In this document: positions 7,191 through 12,913 of the stretch, piece after piece | Layout of the letters: each line of letters begins with the position of its first letter | How positions within the stretch are numbered: the stretch's first letter is position 1 | Assembly: GCA_017989575.1 (NCBI GenBank) | Contig: JAGNPP010000044.1 | Location: 1 to 12,913, forward strand | Length of the DNA: 12,913 bases | Origin: Chryseobacterium sp. | GTDB lineage: Bacteria; Bacteroidota; Bacteroidia; Flavobacteriales; Weeksellaceae | Direction: 5' to 3' | Position numbers and translations under genes: made by a program | Notes under the pieces: generated by a model | Told to the model about the DNA's origin: nothing | Seen by the model: the letters and a program-made list of their open reading frames with translations, nothing else | The model's database searches: none

Positions 7191-7586
7191 TCAATCCAAA
7201 AAGATTCCGCTCACATAATACCAGCGATTCTGAATCGTTTTGAAAGTCGATAATTCGTGATGCACTTGCGGATTTCCATCTTCATCCGTATAAAACGCTT
7301 TGAATTCCACCTTGTTCATTGACGGCGTATCCACGATTTCCAACTTTGTCCATTCATTGATTTCGCCCCATTCCTGCAGGCTTTTTTTATTATGAAATTT
7401 CCGTTTTCCAGGCGAAGTGGTTTCCCACAGATATTCACCGTTCGGGATGGCAAAAGCTGAAAAACGAGAACGCATCAAAGCTTCCGCAGTTGGCGGGAAT
7501 TTTTCTTTTGTGTGATAGGGTTGACAGCAATCTTCGTAGGATTTTTCGGAACAGCAGGGACAAGTCATTTTCAATTCAGATTTCAA
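7191..7586 (-). CDS. YchJ-like (UPF0225) SEC-C motif protein
   Basis: A cytoplasmic protein of 131 residues. The N-terminal zinc-binding SEC-C-like motif is MTCPCCSEKSYEDCC (7-21: Cys9, Cys11, Cys12, Cys20, Cys21), followed by the family signature TAEALMRSRFSAFAIPNGEYLWETT (about 33-57) and an NTF2-like tail ending WYYVSGIFLD. The E. coli relative YchJ is about 152 residues and carries a second Cys-rich motif at its C-terminus, absent here. Function is unknown; a metal-dependent protein-binding role is inference from SEC-C domains. The open frame starts at 7586, but Met7 (7568) places the Cys motif right at the N-terminus as in relatives and may be the true start. Confidence 0.88.
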   Translation of the reverse strand: MKSELKMTCPCCSEKSYEDCCQPYHTKEKFPPTAEALMRSRFSAFAIPNGEYLWETTSPGKRKFHNKKSLQEWGEINEWTKLEIVDTPSMNKVEFKAFYTDEDGNPQVHHELSTFKTIQNRWYYVSGIFLD

Positions 7587-7590
7587 ACTT

Positions 7591-7619
7591 CGAATGTACT
7601 AAAACTTAAAAATATCCAA
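7591..7619 (-). promoter_or_regulatory. Candidate promoter for the SEC-C gene
   Basis: On the minus strand TTG (7619-7617) is followed after 18 bases by TACATTCG (7598-7591), seven of eight positions of TAnnTTTG. The predicted start site falls near 7586-7588, leaving almost no leader for the first ATG and about 18 bases for the ATG at 7568. Confidence 0.4.
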
Positions 7620-7740
7620 GAAGTATTTTAAATATTTTAGAAATTTAAAGACTGATATTTGTTAGCTTTAAAAACTGTAAAATGTCCTTATTGTCCTATT
7701 TTGTAAGTCAATGTCATTAGACGAAGTTTACAAGTAGAAG

Positions 7741-7748
7741 TAATTTTG
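7741..7748 (+). promoter_or_regulatory. Candidate -7 box upstream of ccoG
   Basis: TAATTTTG is a full match to TAnnTTTG and would give a leader of about 80 bases. No TTTG stands at the expected distance upstream. A small AT-rich inverted repeat (ATTCTTA at 7771-7777, TAAGAAT at 7795-7801) would lie in that leader. I found no convincing FNR/CRP-type operator. Confidence 0.3.
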
Positions 7749-7834
7749 TTTCGGAAAATAGAGTGAATGGATTCTTACTTTAAAATTTAAAAAATAAGAA
7801 TGTCTATTTGATTCATTTTCTGTGATATAAAATT

Positions 7835-9277
7835 ATGGATACAAAAGAAAATAGTGTCAAAAACTCAGAAAAAATTGAGAAAACATTTCGGGATTCTGTA
7901 GGAACGATGGATGAAAGTGGAACCAGAAAATGGGTGTTCCCGAGAAAACCAAAAGGAAAATTTACAAACTATCGGGAATACGTAGGCTATTCTTTATTAC
8001 TGTTGTTCGTGGCAATACCATTTTTGAAGATAAACGGGAATCCTGTTCTTTTAATTAATATTTTGGACAGAAGATTCTTCATTTTTGGTCAGCCTTTTTA
8101 TCTCCAAGATTTTTTCATTTTAGCTTTAGGAGCCGTTGCTTCGGTCATCTTTGTGATGCTTTTCACTGTGGTTTTTGGAAGGATATTTTGTGGATGGATT
8201 TGCCCTCAAACCTTATTTATGGAAATGGTTTTTCGTAAAATTGAATATTGGATAGAAGGCGACAGAAACAAGCAAATGAAACTGAATAAACAAGCTTGGG
8301 ATGAAGAGAAAATCAGAAAGAGAGCGTTGAAATGGTTAGCATTTTTGCTTATCTCTTTAGTTATCAGCCACATTATGTTTATGTATATCGTTGGTTACGA
8401 AGAAACGTTTCGGATTATGATGAGTGGTCCGCAAAATCATCCAACCAATTTCATTGTAATGTTAGTTTTTACGGGCATTTTTTATTTTGTATTTGCCTGG
8501 TTGAGAGAGCAGGTTTGTACTTTGATTTGTCCTTATGGTCGATTGCAAGGCGTTTTGATAGACAAGCAAACCATCAATGTTTATTACGATTTCAAAAGAG
8601 GAGAAAACCGTTCGAAATGGAGAAATGGCGAAAATCGAACTTCTGCAGGAAAGGGCGATTGCATAGATTGTCAGCAATGTGTGGTCGTTTGCCCTACGGG
8701 AATTGATATCAGAAACGGGCAACAATTGGAGTGTATCAATTGTACTGCTTGCATCGATGCCTGCGACGAAGTGATGGACAAAGTCGGATTGCCAAAAGGT
8801 CTTATCCGCTATGCAACAGAAGCTGAAATTGAGAATCAGGAGAAATTCAAATTCACAACAAGAATGAAAGCCACAACCATTTTCTTGGTTGTTTTGATAG
8901 GTCTTCTGAATCTCTTGATGTACGACAGAGGTTCTATGGAAGCAAAATTTATCAGGCCAGCTGGTGCCACATATTTTATAAGAGAAGGGAAAATCACCAA
9001 CACATTTACTTACACGATTCTCAATAAATCCAATGAGAAAAAAATGCTGAAAATAAAAGTCATTTCTCCCAAAAATGCAGAGATAACCTATGCCGGAAAA
9101 GGCGACATTATCATCAAAGGTGATGTGATGATAAAGGGAAATGTCAATATCAGTTTCCCGGAAAACGAAGTCAAACTTTCTAAACAGAATATAGAAATCG
9201 GTGTTTTTGATGCCAACGGAGAAATGCTGGATTCCTACAAAACATACTTCGAAGGTCCGTTCAAGTTTCAGTTTTAA
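7835..9277 (+). CDS. ccoG: Cytochrome c oxidase accessory protein CcoG (FixG/RdxA type)
   Basis: An inner-membrane ferredoxin-like protein of 480 residues needed for maturation of cbb3-type cytochrome oxidase; the family has been shown to reduce Cu(II) to Cu(I) for copper delivery. Membrane segments are seen at about 50-66, 92-116, 166-188, 206-224 and 346-362. Two CxxxCP motifs follow membrane helices (FCGWICPQ, Cys119/Cys123; CTLICPYG, Cys228/Cys232). Two [4Fe-4S] sites lie in the cytoplasmic loop: C276xxC279xxC282xxxC286P and C300xxC303xxC306xxxC310. The last 100 residues form the usual periplasmic Ig-like IgFixG domain. All expected cysteines are present. In many Flavobacteriia it sits beside ccoNOP, but here it is alone, flanked by unrelated SEC-C and AraC genes, and its stop lies seven bases from the AraC stop. 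Confidence 0.96.
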   Translation: MDTKENSVKNSEKIEKTFRDSVGTMDESGTRKWVFPRKPKGKFTNYREYVGYSLLLLFVAIPFLKINGNPVLLINILDRRFFIFGQPFYLQDFFILALGAVASVIFVMLFTVVFGRIFCGWICPQTLFMEMVFRKIEYWIEGDRNKQMKLNKQAWDEEKIRKRALKWLAFLLISLVISHIMFMYIVGYEETFRIMMSGPQNHPTNFIVMLVFTGIFYFVFAWLREQVCTLICPYGRLQGVLIDKQTINVYYDFKRGENRSKWRNGENRTSAGKGDCIDCQQCVVVCPTGIDIRNGQQLECINCTACIDACDEVMDKVGLPKGLIRYATEAEIENQEKFKFTTRMKATTIFLVVLIGLLNLLMYDRGSMEAKFIRPAGATYFIREGKITNTFTYTILNKSNEKKMLKIKVISPKNAEITYAGKGDIIIKGDVMIKGNVNISFPENEVKLSKQNIEIGVFDANGEMLDSYKTYFEGPFKFQF

Positions 9278-9284
9278 AACTTGA

Positions 9285-10172
9285 TCAGTGCTTGTTTTCT
9301 TTGATAAAAGAAGAAGGCGTCTGTCCTGTTTTTTTACGAAATACCCGAACGAAGTAAGAATATTCCTCGTAACCCAAACGAAAAGCAATGTCCACAAGGC
9401 TTTCATCTAAGTAGATTAACATTCTTTTGGCTTCCAGAATTGTTCGTTCGGTGATGATTTCTGAGACCGTTTTTTGAACCACGGTTTGGGTGATTCTGTT
9501 GAGATGTTTGGTGGTCAGATTCAGCCGTTCAGCATATTGAAAAGCAGATTTTTCCTTGATGAAATTCTGTTCCAAGAGTTCTTCAAAATGTTGATAATGT
9601 TGAATGTAGGAAGTGTTTGCGTTTTGTATGCCAATGATTTTTTCTTCCGAGAATAATCTGGCGGTTTCTATATATAATTGAGAAATAAAAGCCAATAGAA
9701 GATTTTCTGATAACATAGCTGATGACGCATTTTCATTACCAATTTTAGAAAAAAGGTCTGAAAATTCAACCAGATTATTTTCTTCCAACTGCAGTTTTCT
9801 GGGATATTGGATAGAACTGAAAAATGGATATTGTCGCAATTTCTGATTGACATAATGAAGGTCAAAAAATTCCTGAGAATGAAAAAATATAAATCCATCG
9901 GCATCTTCTGACAACTTCCAGCTGTGAACTTGTCCAGGCGACATAAAAAATAATGAGCCCGCGGAAACATCATATGTCCTAAAATCGATTTCGTGGATTC
10001 CAGTGCCTTTTGTGAAAAATATGCAAGCATAAAAATCGTGGCGATGAGGCCTCTCGATATGTCTGTGACTTCTTAGTAAATGGTCTTTTAGCAAATTGAA
10101 ATAAAAATCGGAATGCTTTGCTCCAGACTGAAACAAATTGATATTCAAAACCGATATTTCGTTGATGGTCAT
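9285..10172 (-). CDS. AraC family transcriptional regulator
   Basis: 295 residues, usual for a full-length AraC protein. The N-terminal half is a cupin-like effector domain: HRHIERPHRHDFYACIFFTKG (36-56) with metal-type histidines, then the GSLFFMSPGQVHSW turn (72-85). The C-terminal 95 residues contain two helix-turn-helix units; the second is the family signature DIAFRLGYEEYSYFVRVFRK (261-280) followed by KTGQTPSSF (281-289). It should bind DNA in response to a small molecule. No gene transcribed divergently from it suggests a target: upstream is the M3 peptidase terminator and downstream is convergent ccoG. Regulation of ccoG or of distant genes is only conjecture. Confidence 0.92.
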   Translation of the reverse strand: MTINEISVLNINLFQSGAKHSDFYFNLLKDHLLRSHRHIERPHRHDFYACIFFTKGTGIHEIDFRTYDVSAGSLFFMSPGQVHSWKLSEDADGFIFFHSQEFFDLHYVNQKLRQYPFFSSIQYPRKLQLEENNLVEFSDLFSKIGNENASSAMLSENLLLAFISQLYIETARLFSEEKIIGIQNANTSYIQHYQHFEELLEQNFIKEKSAFQYAERLNLTTKHLNRITQTVVQKTVSEIITERTILEAKRMLIYLDESLVDIAFRLGYEEYSYFVRVFRKKTGQTPSSFIKENKH

Positions 10173-10189
10173 TTAATTAAGTTTATTTT

Positions 10190-10226
10190 AAAAGGAAATT
10201 CGGTCACATCAACCGAATTTCCTTTT
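10190..10226 (-). terminator. Intrinsic terminator of the M3 peptidase gene
   Basis: A perfect 15-bp stem (10190-10204 with 10212-10226; AAAAGGAAATTCGGT and complement) around a 7-nt loop, starting nine bases past the M3 stop. On the minus strand the stem ends in TTTT followed by AAAATAAA; on the plus strand it is followed by CTTATTTTTTA, so it might work both ways. It insulates the AraC gene that follows on the same strand. Confidence 0.85.
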
Positions 10227-10234
10227 CTTATTTT

Positions 10235-12337
10235 TTATCCAAACGCTCTCTTCAGTAAGCTCTCCACTCTCGGTTCACTTCCACGGAATGCTTTGAACAA
10301 TTCCATCGGGTCTTTGGTTCCGCCGGAAGAAAGAAGGATTTTATATTTCGAAGCAATTTCAGAATTGAAAATACCATTTTCTTTGAAATATTGAAAAGCA
10401 TCCGCATCCAAAACCTCCGCCCATTTGTAAGAATAATATCCCGCCGAATATCCACCGTGAAAAATGTGTGAAAAACTCGGTGCAGTCGCCGTTTCTGGAT
10501 TTGAAGGGTAGATTTGTGTCGCTTTTGTGAAATGATTTTCAAACTCTTTCACGTCCGTCACTTCGTGTTGCGAAACACTTGAGTGAAACGCCATATCCAA
10601 CAATCCAAGCCCCACTTGTCTCATCGTCTGGTAGCCTTCCATAAAGGATTTGCTTTGAGATAATTTCTCAATTTTTTCGTCTGGTAAGATTTCTCCGGTT
10701 TGATAATGTTTGGCGAAAGTTTTCAGAAATTCCGGTTCGTAGCAGAAGTTTTCCAAAAACTGAGAAGGTAATTCTACAAAATCCCATTTCACCGATGTTC
10801 CTGACAAATTCGGATATTGCGTGTCTGCCAAAACGCCGTGAAGTGCGTGACCAAACTCGTGGAACAAAGTTGTCACTTCTTGGAAAGTCAATAAACTTGG
10901 AGTGTCTTTCGTTGGTTTTGTGAAATTACAAACCACGGAAATATGTGGACGAGAATTTTCACCGTCTTTTTTGTATTGATTTTTATAGCTCGTCATCCAA
11001 GCGCCGGCACGTTTTCCTTTTCGAGGATGATAATCGACGTAAAGGATTGCTTTTAGCGATTGGCTTTTAGTTTCTTGCTTTGCGTTGTTAGTCTGAACGG
11101 AATCGAAGACTTTTTCTGCACTTCCATCTTCCAACTTCCATCTTCCAGCCTCAAAAATCTCATAAGTCTTCACATCTTCGTGGTATTTCTGAACATCATT
11201 GATTTCTTTGAATTCAAGTCCGAATAATGTTCCAGCCAAACCAAAAACCGCTTCCTGAACTTTCTCCAACTGGAAATAAGGTTTCAGTTCTTCATCATCA
11301 ATATCGAATTTTTGTTTTCTTAATTTTTCAGCGTAAAAAGCGTGGTCATAACTTTGGATTTCTTCGATTCCGTCGGCTTTTGCTAAAGTTTTCAGTTCTT
11401 CGATTTCTTTTTGAGCGTAAGGTTTTGCTTTGTCCAAAAGTTCGTTTAGAAATTCGAAAACTTTCTCCGGTGATTTTGCCATTCTTTCTTCCAAGACGAA
11501 ATTTGCGTAATTTTTATAACCTAATAATTCTGCTTTTTCCTGACGAAGTTTTACGATTTCTTTGATGAGATTTTGATTGTCAAATTTGCCACCGTCAAAG
11601 GATTTTTTTCCATTTGCCAAAGCCAATTCTTTTCTCAACTCGCGGTTTTCTGCGTACGTAATTGCAGGAAGATAACTCGGATATTGAAGCGTAATCACGT
11701 AACCTTCCAAACCTTTTTCCTTTGCATCTTCCTCGTATTGCTCAAGAATGGCTTCCGGAATTCCTTTTAATTCTTCTTTGTTTGTAATGTGTTTGAAATA
11801 AGCATTAGTCGAAGCCAAAGCATTTTGCCCAAACTGAAGTGACTTGATGGACAAATCCATATTGATTTTCTCCAGTTTCTTTTTATCTTCATCATTTAAT
11901 AAAGCTCCGCTTCTCACAAAACCTTTGTAAGTTTCATTGAGCAACATTTTTTGTTCTTCATTTAATGACAAAGCGTCTTTTTGGTCGTAAACATTTTTGA
12001 TTCTTTCGAATAGTTTTTCGTTTTGAGAAATTTTGGAATAGAATTCGGTCAAAAGTGGTGAAACATCTTGAGCGATTTTCTGGATTTCATCGTTGGTTTC
12101 AGCTGAATTGAGATTGAAAAAAATACTGGAAACTCTGTCCAATTGTTCACCGGAAAATGCCATTGCCTCAATCGTATTTTCGAAGGTTGGTGTTTCTTGA
12201 TTGTTGGTGATTTCGTCGATTTCTTTTTCTGCGGTTTTTACCAATTCCTGAAATGCGGGAAGGTAATGTTTTTCTTCGATGTCGCTGAAAGGTGATGAGG
12301 TATATTTTGTGTTGAATTTTTCTAATAGTGGATTCAT
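10235..12337 (-). CDS. prlC: M3 family oligopeptidase, PrlC/oligopeptidase A type
   Basis: A cytoplasmic zinc metallopeptidase of 700 residues that degrades short peptides, including cleaved signal peptides in the E. coli homologue. The active-site helix is FHEFGHALH (492-500): zinc ligands His493 and His497, catalytic Glu494, and the third ligand Glu522 in FVELPSQ, 29 residues after His493 as in thimet oligopeptidase. HIFHGGYSAGYYSYKWAEVL (624-643) and GIFN...GGTKDPMELFKAFRG (about 655-686) are PrlC-like rather than Dcp-like. There is no signal peptide. The odd part is residues about 397-429: between TYEIFE and AILYVDYHPRKGKR, family members normally have a short turn, but here there are about 30 extra residues encoded by DNA that looks like intergenic repeats. 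The catalytic residues and frame are intact. The start is six bases from a heptamer array, and a strong terminator follows. Confidence 0.93.
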   Translation of the reverse strand: MNPLLEKFNTKYTSSPFSDIEEKHYLPAFQELVKTAEKEIDEITNNQETPTFENTIEAMAFSGEQLDRVSSIFFNLNSAETNDEIQKIAQDVSPLLTEFYSKISQNEKLFERIKNVYDQKDALSLNEEQKMLLNETYKGFVRSGALLNDEDKKKLEKINMDLSIKSLQFGQNALASTNAYFKHITNKEELKGIPEAILEQYEEDAKEKGLEGYVITLQYPSYLPAITYAENRELRKELALANGKKSFDGGKFDNQNLIKEIVKLRQEKAELLGYKNYANFVLEERMAKSPEKVFEFLNELLDKAKPYAQKEIEELKTLAKADGIEEIQSYDHAFYAEKLRKQKFDIDDEELKPYFQLEKVQEAVFGLAGTLFGLEFKEINDVQKYHEDVKTYEIFEAGRWKLEDGSAEKVFDSVQTNNAKQETKSQSLKAILYVDYHPRKGKRAGAWMTSYKNQYKKDGENSRPHISVVCNFTKPTKDTPSLLTFQEVTTLFHEFGHALHGVLADTQYPNLSGTSVKWDFVELPSQFLENFCYEPEFLKTFAKHYQTGEILPDEKIEKLSQSKSFMEGYQTMRQVGLGLLDMAFHSSVSQHEVTDVKEFENHFTKATQIYPSNPETATAPSFSHIFHGGYSAGYYSYKWAEVLDADAFQYFKENGIFNSEIASKYKILLSSGGTKDPMELFKAFRGSEPRVESLLKRAFG
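11049..11148 (-). repeat. Repeat-derived insertion inside the M3 peptidase reading frame
   Basis: Three repeat-like pieces lie side by side within the gene. First, 11121-11148 is four tandem heptamers (plus strand CTTCCAT, CTTCCAA, CTTCCAT, CTTCCAG), encoding residues about 397-406. Second, 11086-11110 matches the intergenic repeat arm at 12502-12526 at 20 of 25 positions, encoding residues 410-418. Third, 11051-11070 repeats CTTTTAG-like units 14 bases apart (residues about 423-429). Together they form about 100 bp with no stop codon in frame. Low-complexity residues such as SVQTNNAKQETKSQSL result. Exaptation of dispersed repeats into coding sequence is my inference. Confidence 0.65.
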
Positions 12338-12343
12338 AATTTT

Positions 12344-12385
12344 GTTGATAGTTGATAGTTGATAGTTGATGGTTGATGGTTGATG
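12344..12385. repeat. Six-unit tandem heptamer array
   Basis: Three copies of GTTGATA (12344-12364) directly followed by three copies of GTTGATG (12365-12385), 42 bp with no interruption. The array starts six bases upstream of the M3 peptidase start codon, so it would be in its untranslated leader (as CATCAAC/TATCAAC on the message). Confidence 0.95.
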
Positions 12386-12388
12386 GTT

Positions 12389-12421
12389 AGCCTTGTCAAG
12401 GTTTGGAACCTTGACAAGGCT
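12389..12421. repeat. Perfect 15-bp hairpin repeat
   Basis: AGCCTTGTCAAGGTT (12389-12403) and its exact complement (12407-12421) are separated by only TGG. On the plus strand the stem runs into TTTTTG, giving it the look of an intrinsic terminator, but no plus-strand gene lies upstream of it. It directly adjoins the heptamer array and lies in the likely leader of the M3 peptidase. Confidence 0.9.
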
Positions 12422-12449
12422 TTTTGATTTCAGTTTTAATCTTTAACTT

Positions 12450-12526
12450 CTTCGACTTCGCTTAGAGTGACAATTTTTTATACTTATTGTTATTATTTCA
12501 ATGTCAGGCTGAGCGGAGTCGAAGTC
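12450..12526. repeat. Palindromic repeat, second copy of the TCAGGCTGAG/CGAAG family
   Basis: The left arm at 12451-12472 and the right arm at 12502-12523 are complementary at 18 of 22 positions, with a 29-nt AT-rich loop. The right arm (GTCAGGCTGAGCGGAGTCGA and on to 12526) shares its layout with the arm at 7155-7175 and with the coding segment at 11086-11110. Confidence 0.8.
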
Positions 12527-12548
12527 TTTTTTAATTTTGTTGAAATCA

Positions 12549-12582
12549 CAAATTTAGTACCTAAAGTTGAAAGTATGACAAA
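12549..12582 (-). promoter_or_regulatory. Candidate promoter for the M3 peptidase
   Basis: On the minus strand TTTG (12582-12579) precedes TAAATTTG (12556-12549), a full match to TAnnTTTG, but the spacing of 22 bases is longer than the usual 18-20. If real, the message would carry a leader of about 205 bases containing the palindrome, hairpin and heptamers at 12344-12526. Confidence 0.3.
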
Positions 12583-12693
12583 ATTGCGCCCTGACTTGAA
12601 CGGAAATCCTTTTTTGCTTGTAGTCAAGTTCAACTTACTGAAAATGTCGAGCAAAAAAGATTGAGAGTGGAAGGCGGAAAAGGCGCCCAAATT
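12582..12693 (+). ncRNA. Structured-RNA-like repeat element, possibly Flavo-1-like
   Basis: The outer ends pair: TTGCGCC (12584-12590) with GGCGCCCAA (12682-12690), with a two-base bulge. An inner stem pairs ATCCTTTTTTGCT (12606-12618) with AGCAAAAAAGATT (12650-12662). Conserved-looking blocks GCGCCCTGACTTGAACGGAA before the inner stem and GAGAGTGGAAGGCGGAA after it resemble a structured element I remember as common between genes in Flavobacteriia, perhaps the Flavo-1 RNA motif. That name is from memory and is not verified. Strand is taken from that resemblance. No convincing protein is encoded. Confidence 0.45.
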
Positions 12694-12791
12694 ATTACTA
12701 ATGACGGTGGAAATAATAATTGCCTTAGGAAAAGTTTTTGTATTTAAATTCTTTTTAGCTTTGTTTTGAACTTAAACTATACTTATTATTA

Positions 12792-12913
12792 ACCTGAGTT
12801 CGATTAAAAAAACAGCGCTAACTGATTAGATTTCACGGTTTCATATTTTAATGAAGGTTTTTTGGGAAGAAAATTATAAGCAATTATTCCTGCTACAAGG
12901 TTGGTCATGAAGT
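12792..12913. mobile_element. Edge of an insertion sequence, truncated by the window
   Basis: A transposase 3' end runs in from the right. ACCTGAGTTCGATTAA (12792-12807) has the look of a terminal inverted repeat, and the transposase stop codon lies within it, as in very compact IS elements. The other terminal repeat and any target duplication are outside the window, so the exact boundary at 12792 is inferred. Confidence 0.5.
12804..12913 (-). CDS. Transposase C-terminal fragment, probably IS982 family
   Basis: An open frame enters from the right edge and ends at TAA (12806-12804), giving 35 visible residues plus a partial codon. The end FMTNLVAGIIAYNFLPKKPS followed by a tail with NQLALFF has the pattern I associate with IS982-type DDE transposases (hydrophobic helix, AY, KKPS, then a terminal QLxLF). 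Only the last part of the RNase-H-like domain is visible and no catalytic residue lies in the window, so the family call is from the tail alone. The start is beyond the right edge. Confidence 0.6.
   Translation of the reverse strand, partial: FMTNLVAGIIAYNFLPKKPSLKYETVKSNQLALFF

Noticed and set aside
7587..7834. FNR/CRP-type operator before ccoG
   Set aside because: A TTGAT half-site occurs near 7808 but the opposite half is missing.
8462..9406. Long open frame of 314 codons on the minus strand opposite ccoG
   Set aside because: It overlaps the strongly conserved ccoG coding region and the AraC 3' end. The translation has no recognisable domain and looks like a codon-bias shadow.
12344..12385. 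Possible CRISPR array
   Set aside because: The units are 7 bp and directly joined without spacers, and no cas gene is present.
12467..12690. 65-codon open frames on both strands between the M3 peptidase and the IS
   Set aside because: They run through the palindrome and the structured element, and the translations have no protein-like features.
1..12913. tRNA, rRNA, prophage or defence island
   Set aside because: No cloverleaf, rRNA-like segment, phage structural gene or recognisable defence gene was seen on either strand.

Overview
The window looks like chromosome from a Bacteroidota bacterium of the Flavobacteriia, most likely the Chryseobacterium/Epilithonimonas group. The DNA is AT-rich, and genes are not preceded by Shine-Dalgarno sequences. 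Several upstream regions carry the Bacteroidota -7 box TAnnTTTG, and many products are typical of this class: a CarboxypepD_reg-like secreted protein, VF530, CcoG and a PrlC-type M3 peptidase. The intergenic DNA is rich in the palindromes and heptamer repeats seen in these genomes. The genus assignment is inference from overall appearance.

Layout. 1-310 is non-coding and holds two related palindromic repeats. 311-1486 (+) is a secreted carboxypeptidase-regulatory-domain protein. 4082-1487 (-) is a tightly overlapping three-gene unit: histidine ammonia-lyase hutH, an unrecognised exported protein, and a GNAT acetyltransferase. 4172-5473 (+) is an exported serine hydrolase of the beta-lactamase class C fold. 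6554-5479 (-) is a coupled pair: an SGNH/GDSL hydrolase and an LprI-like (DUF1311) exported protein. 6637-6775 is a nested inverted repeat. 6858-7100 (+) is a VF530 protein, and 7586-7191 (-) is a YchJ-like SEC-C protein; a shared hairpin separates them. 7835-9277 (+) is ccoG, away from any cytochrome oxidase genes. 10172-9285 (-) is an AraC regulator. 12337-10235 (-) is a PrlC-like M3 oligopeptidase followed by a clear hairpin terminator. 12338-12913 is a pile-up of repeats ending in the 3' end of a transposase (probably IS982 type) that runs off the window.

The genes are mostly housekeeping, stress or envelope functions in small independent units, and I see no multi-gene defence, secretion or biosynthetic system. 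The most unusual signal is in the repeats. About 100 bp inside the M3 peptidase gene (11049-11148) appear to consist of pieces of the same kind of repeats that otherwise lie between genes: a four-unit heptamer array and a 25-bp stretch matching 20 of 25 positions with the intergenic palindrome at 12502-12526. They are read in frame as roughly 30 extra residues. The same gene also has six heptamers, a perfect 15-bp hairpin, another palindrome and a structured-RNA-like element stacked upstream of its start.
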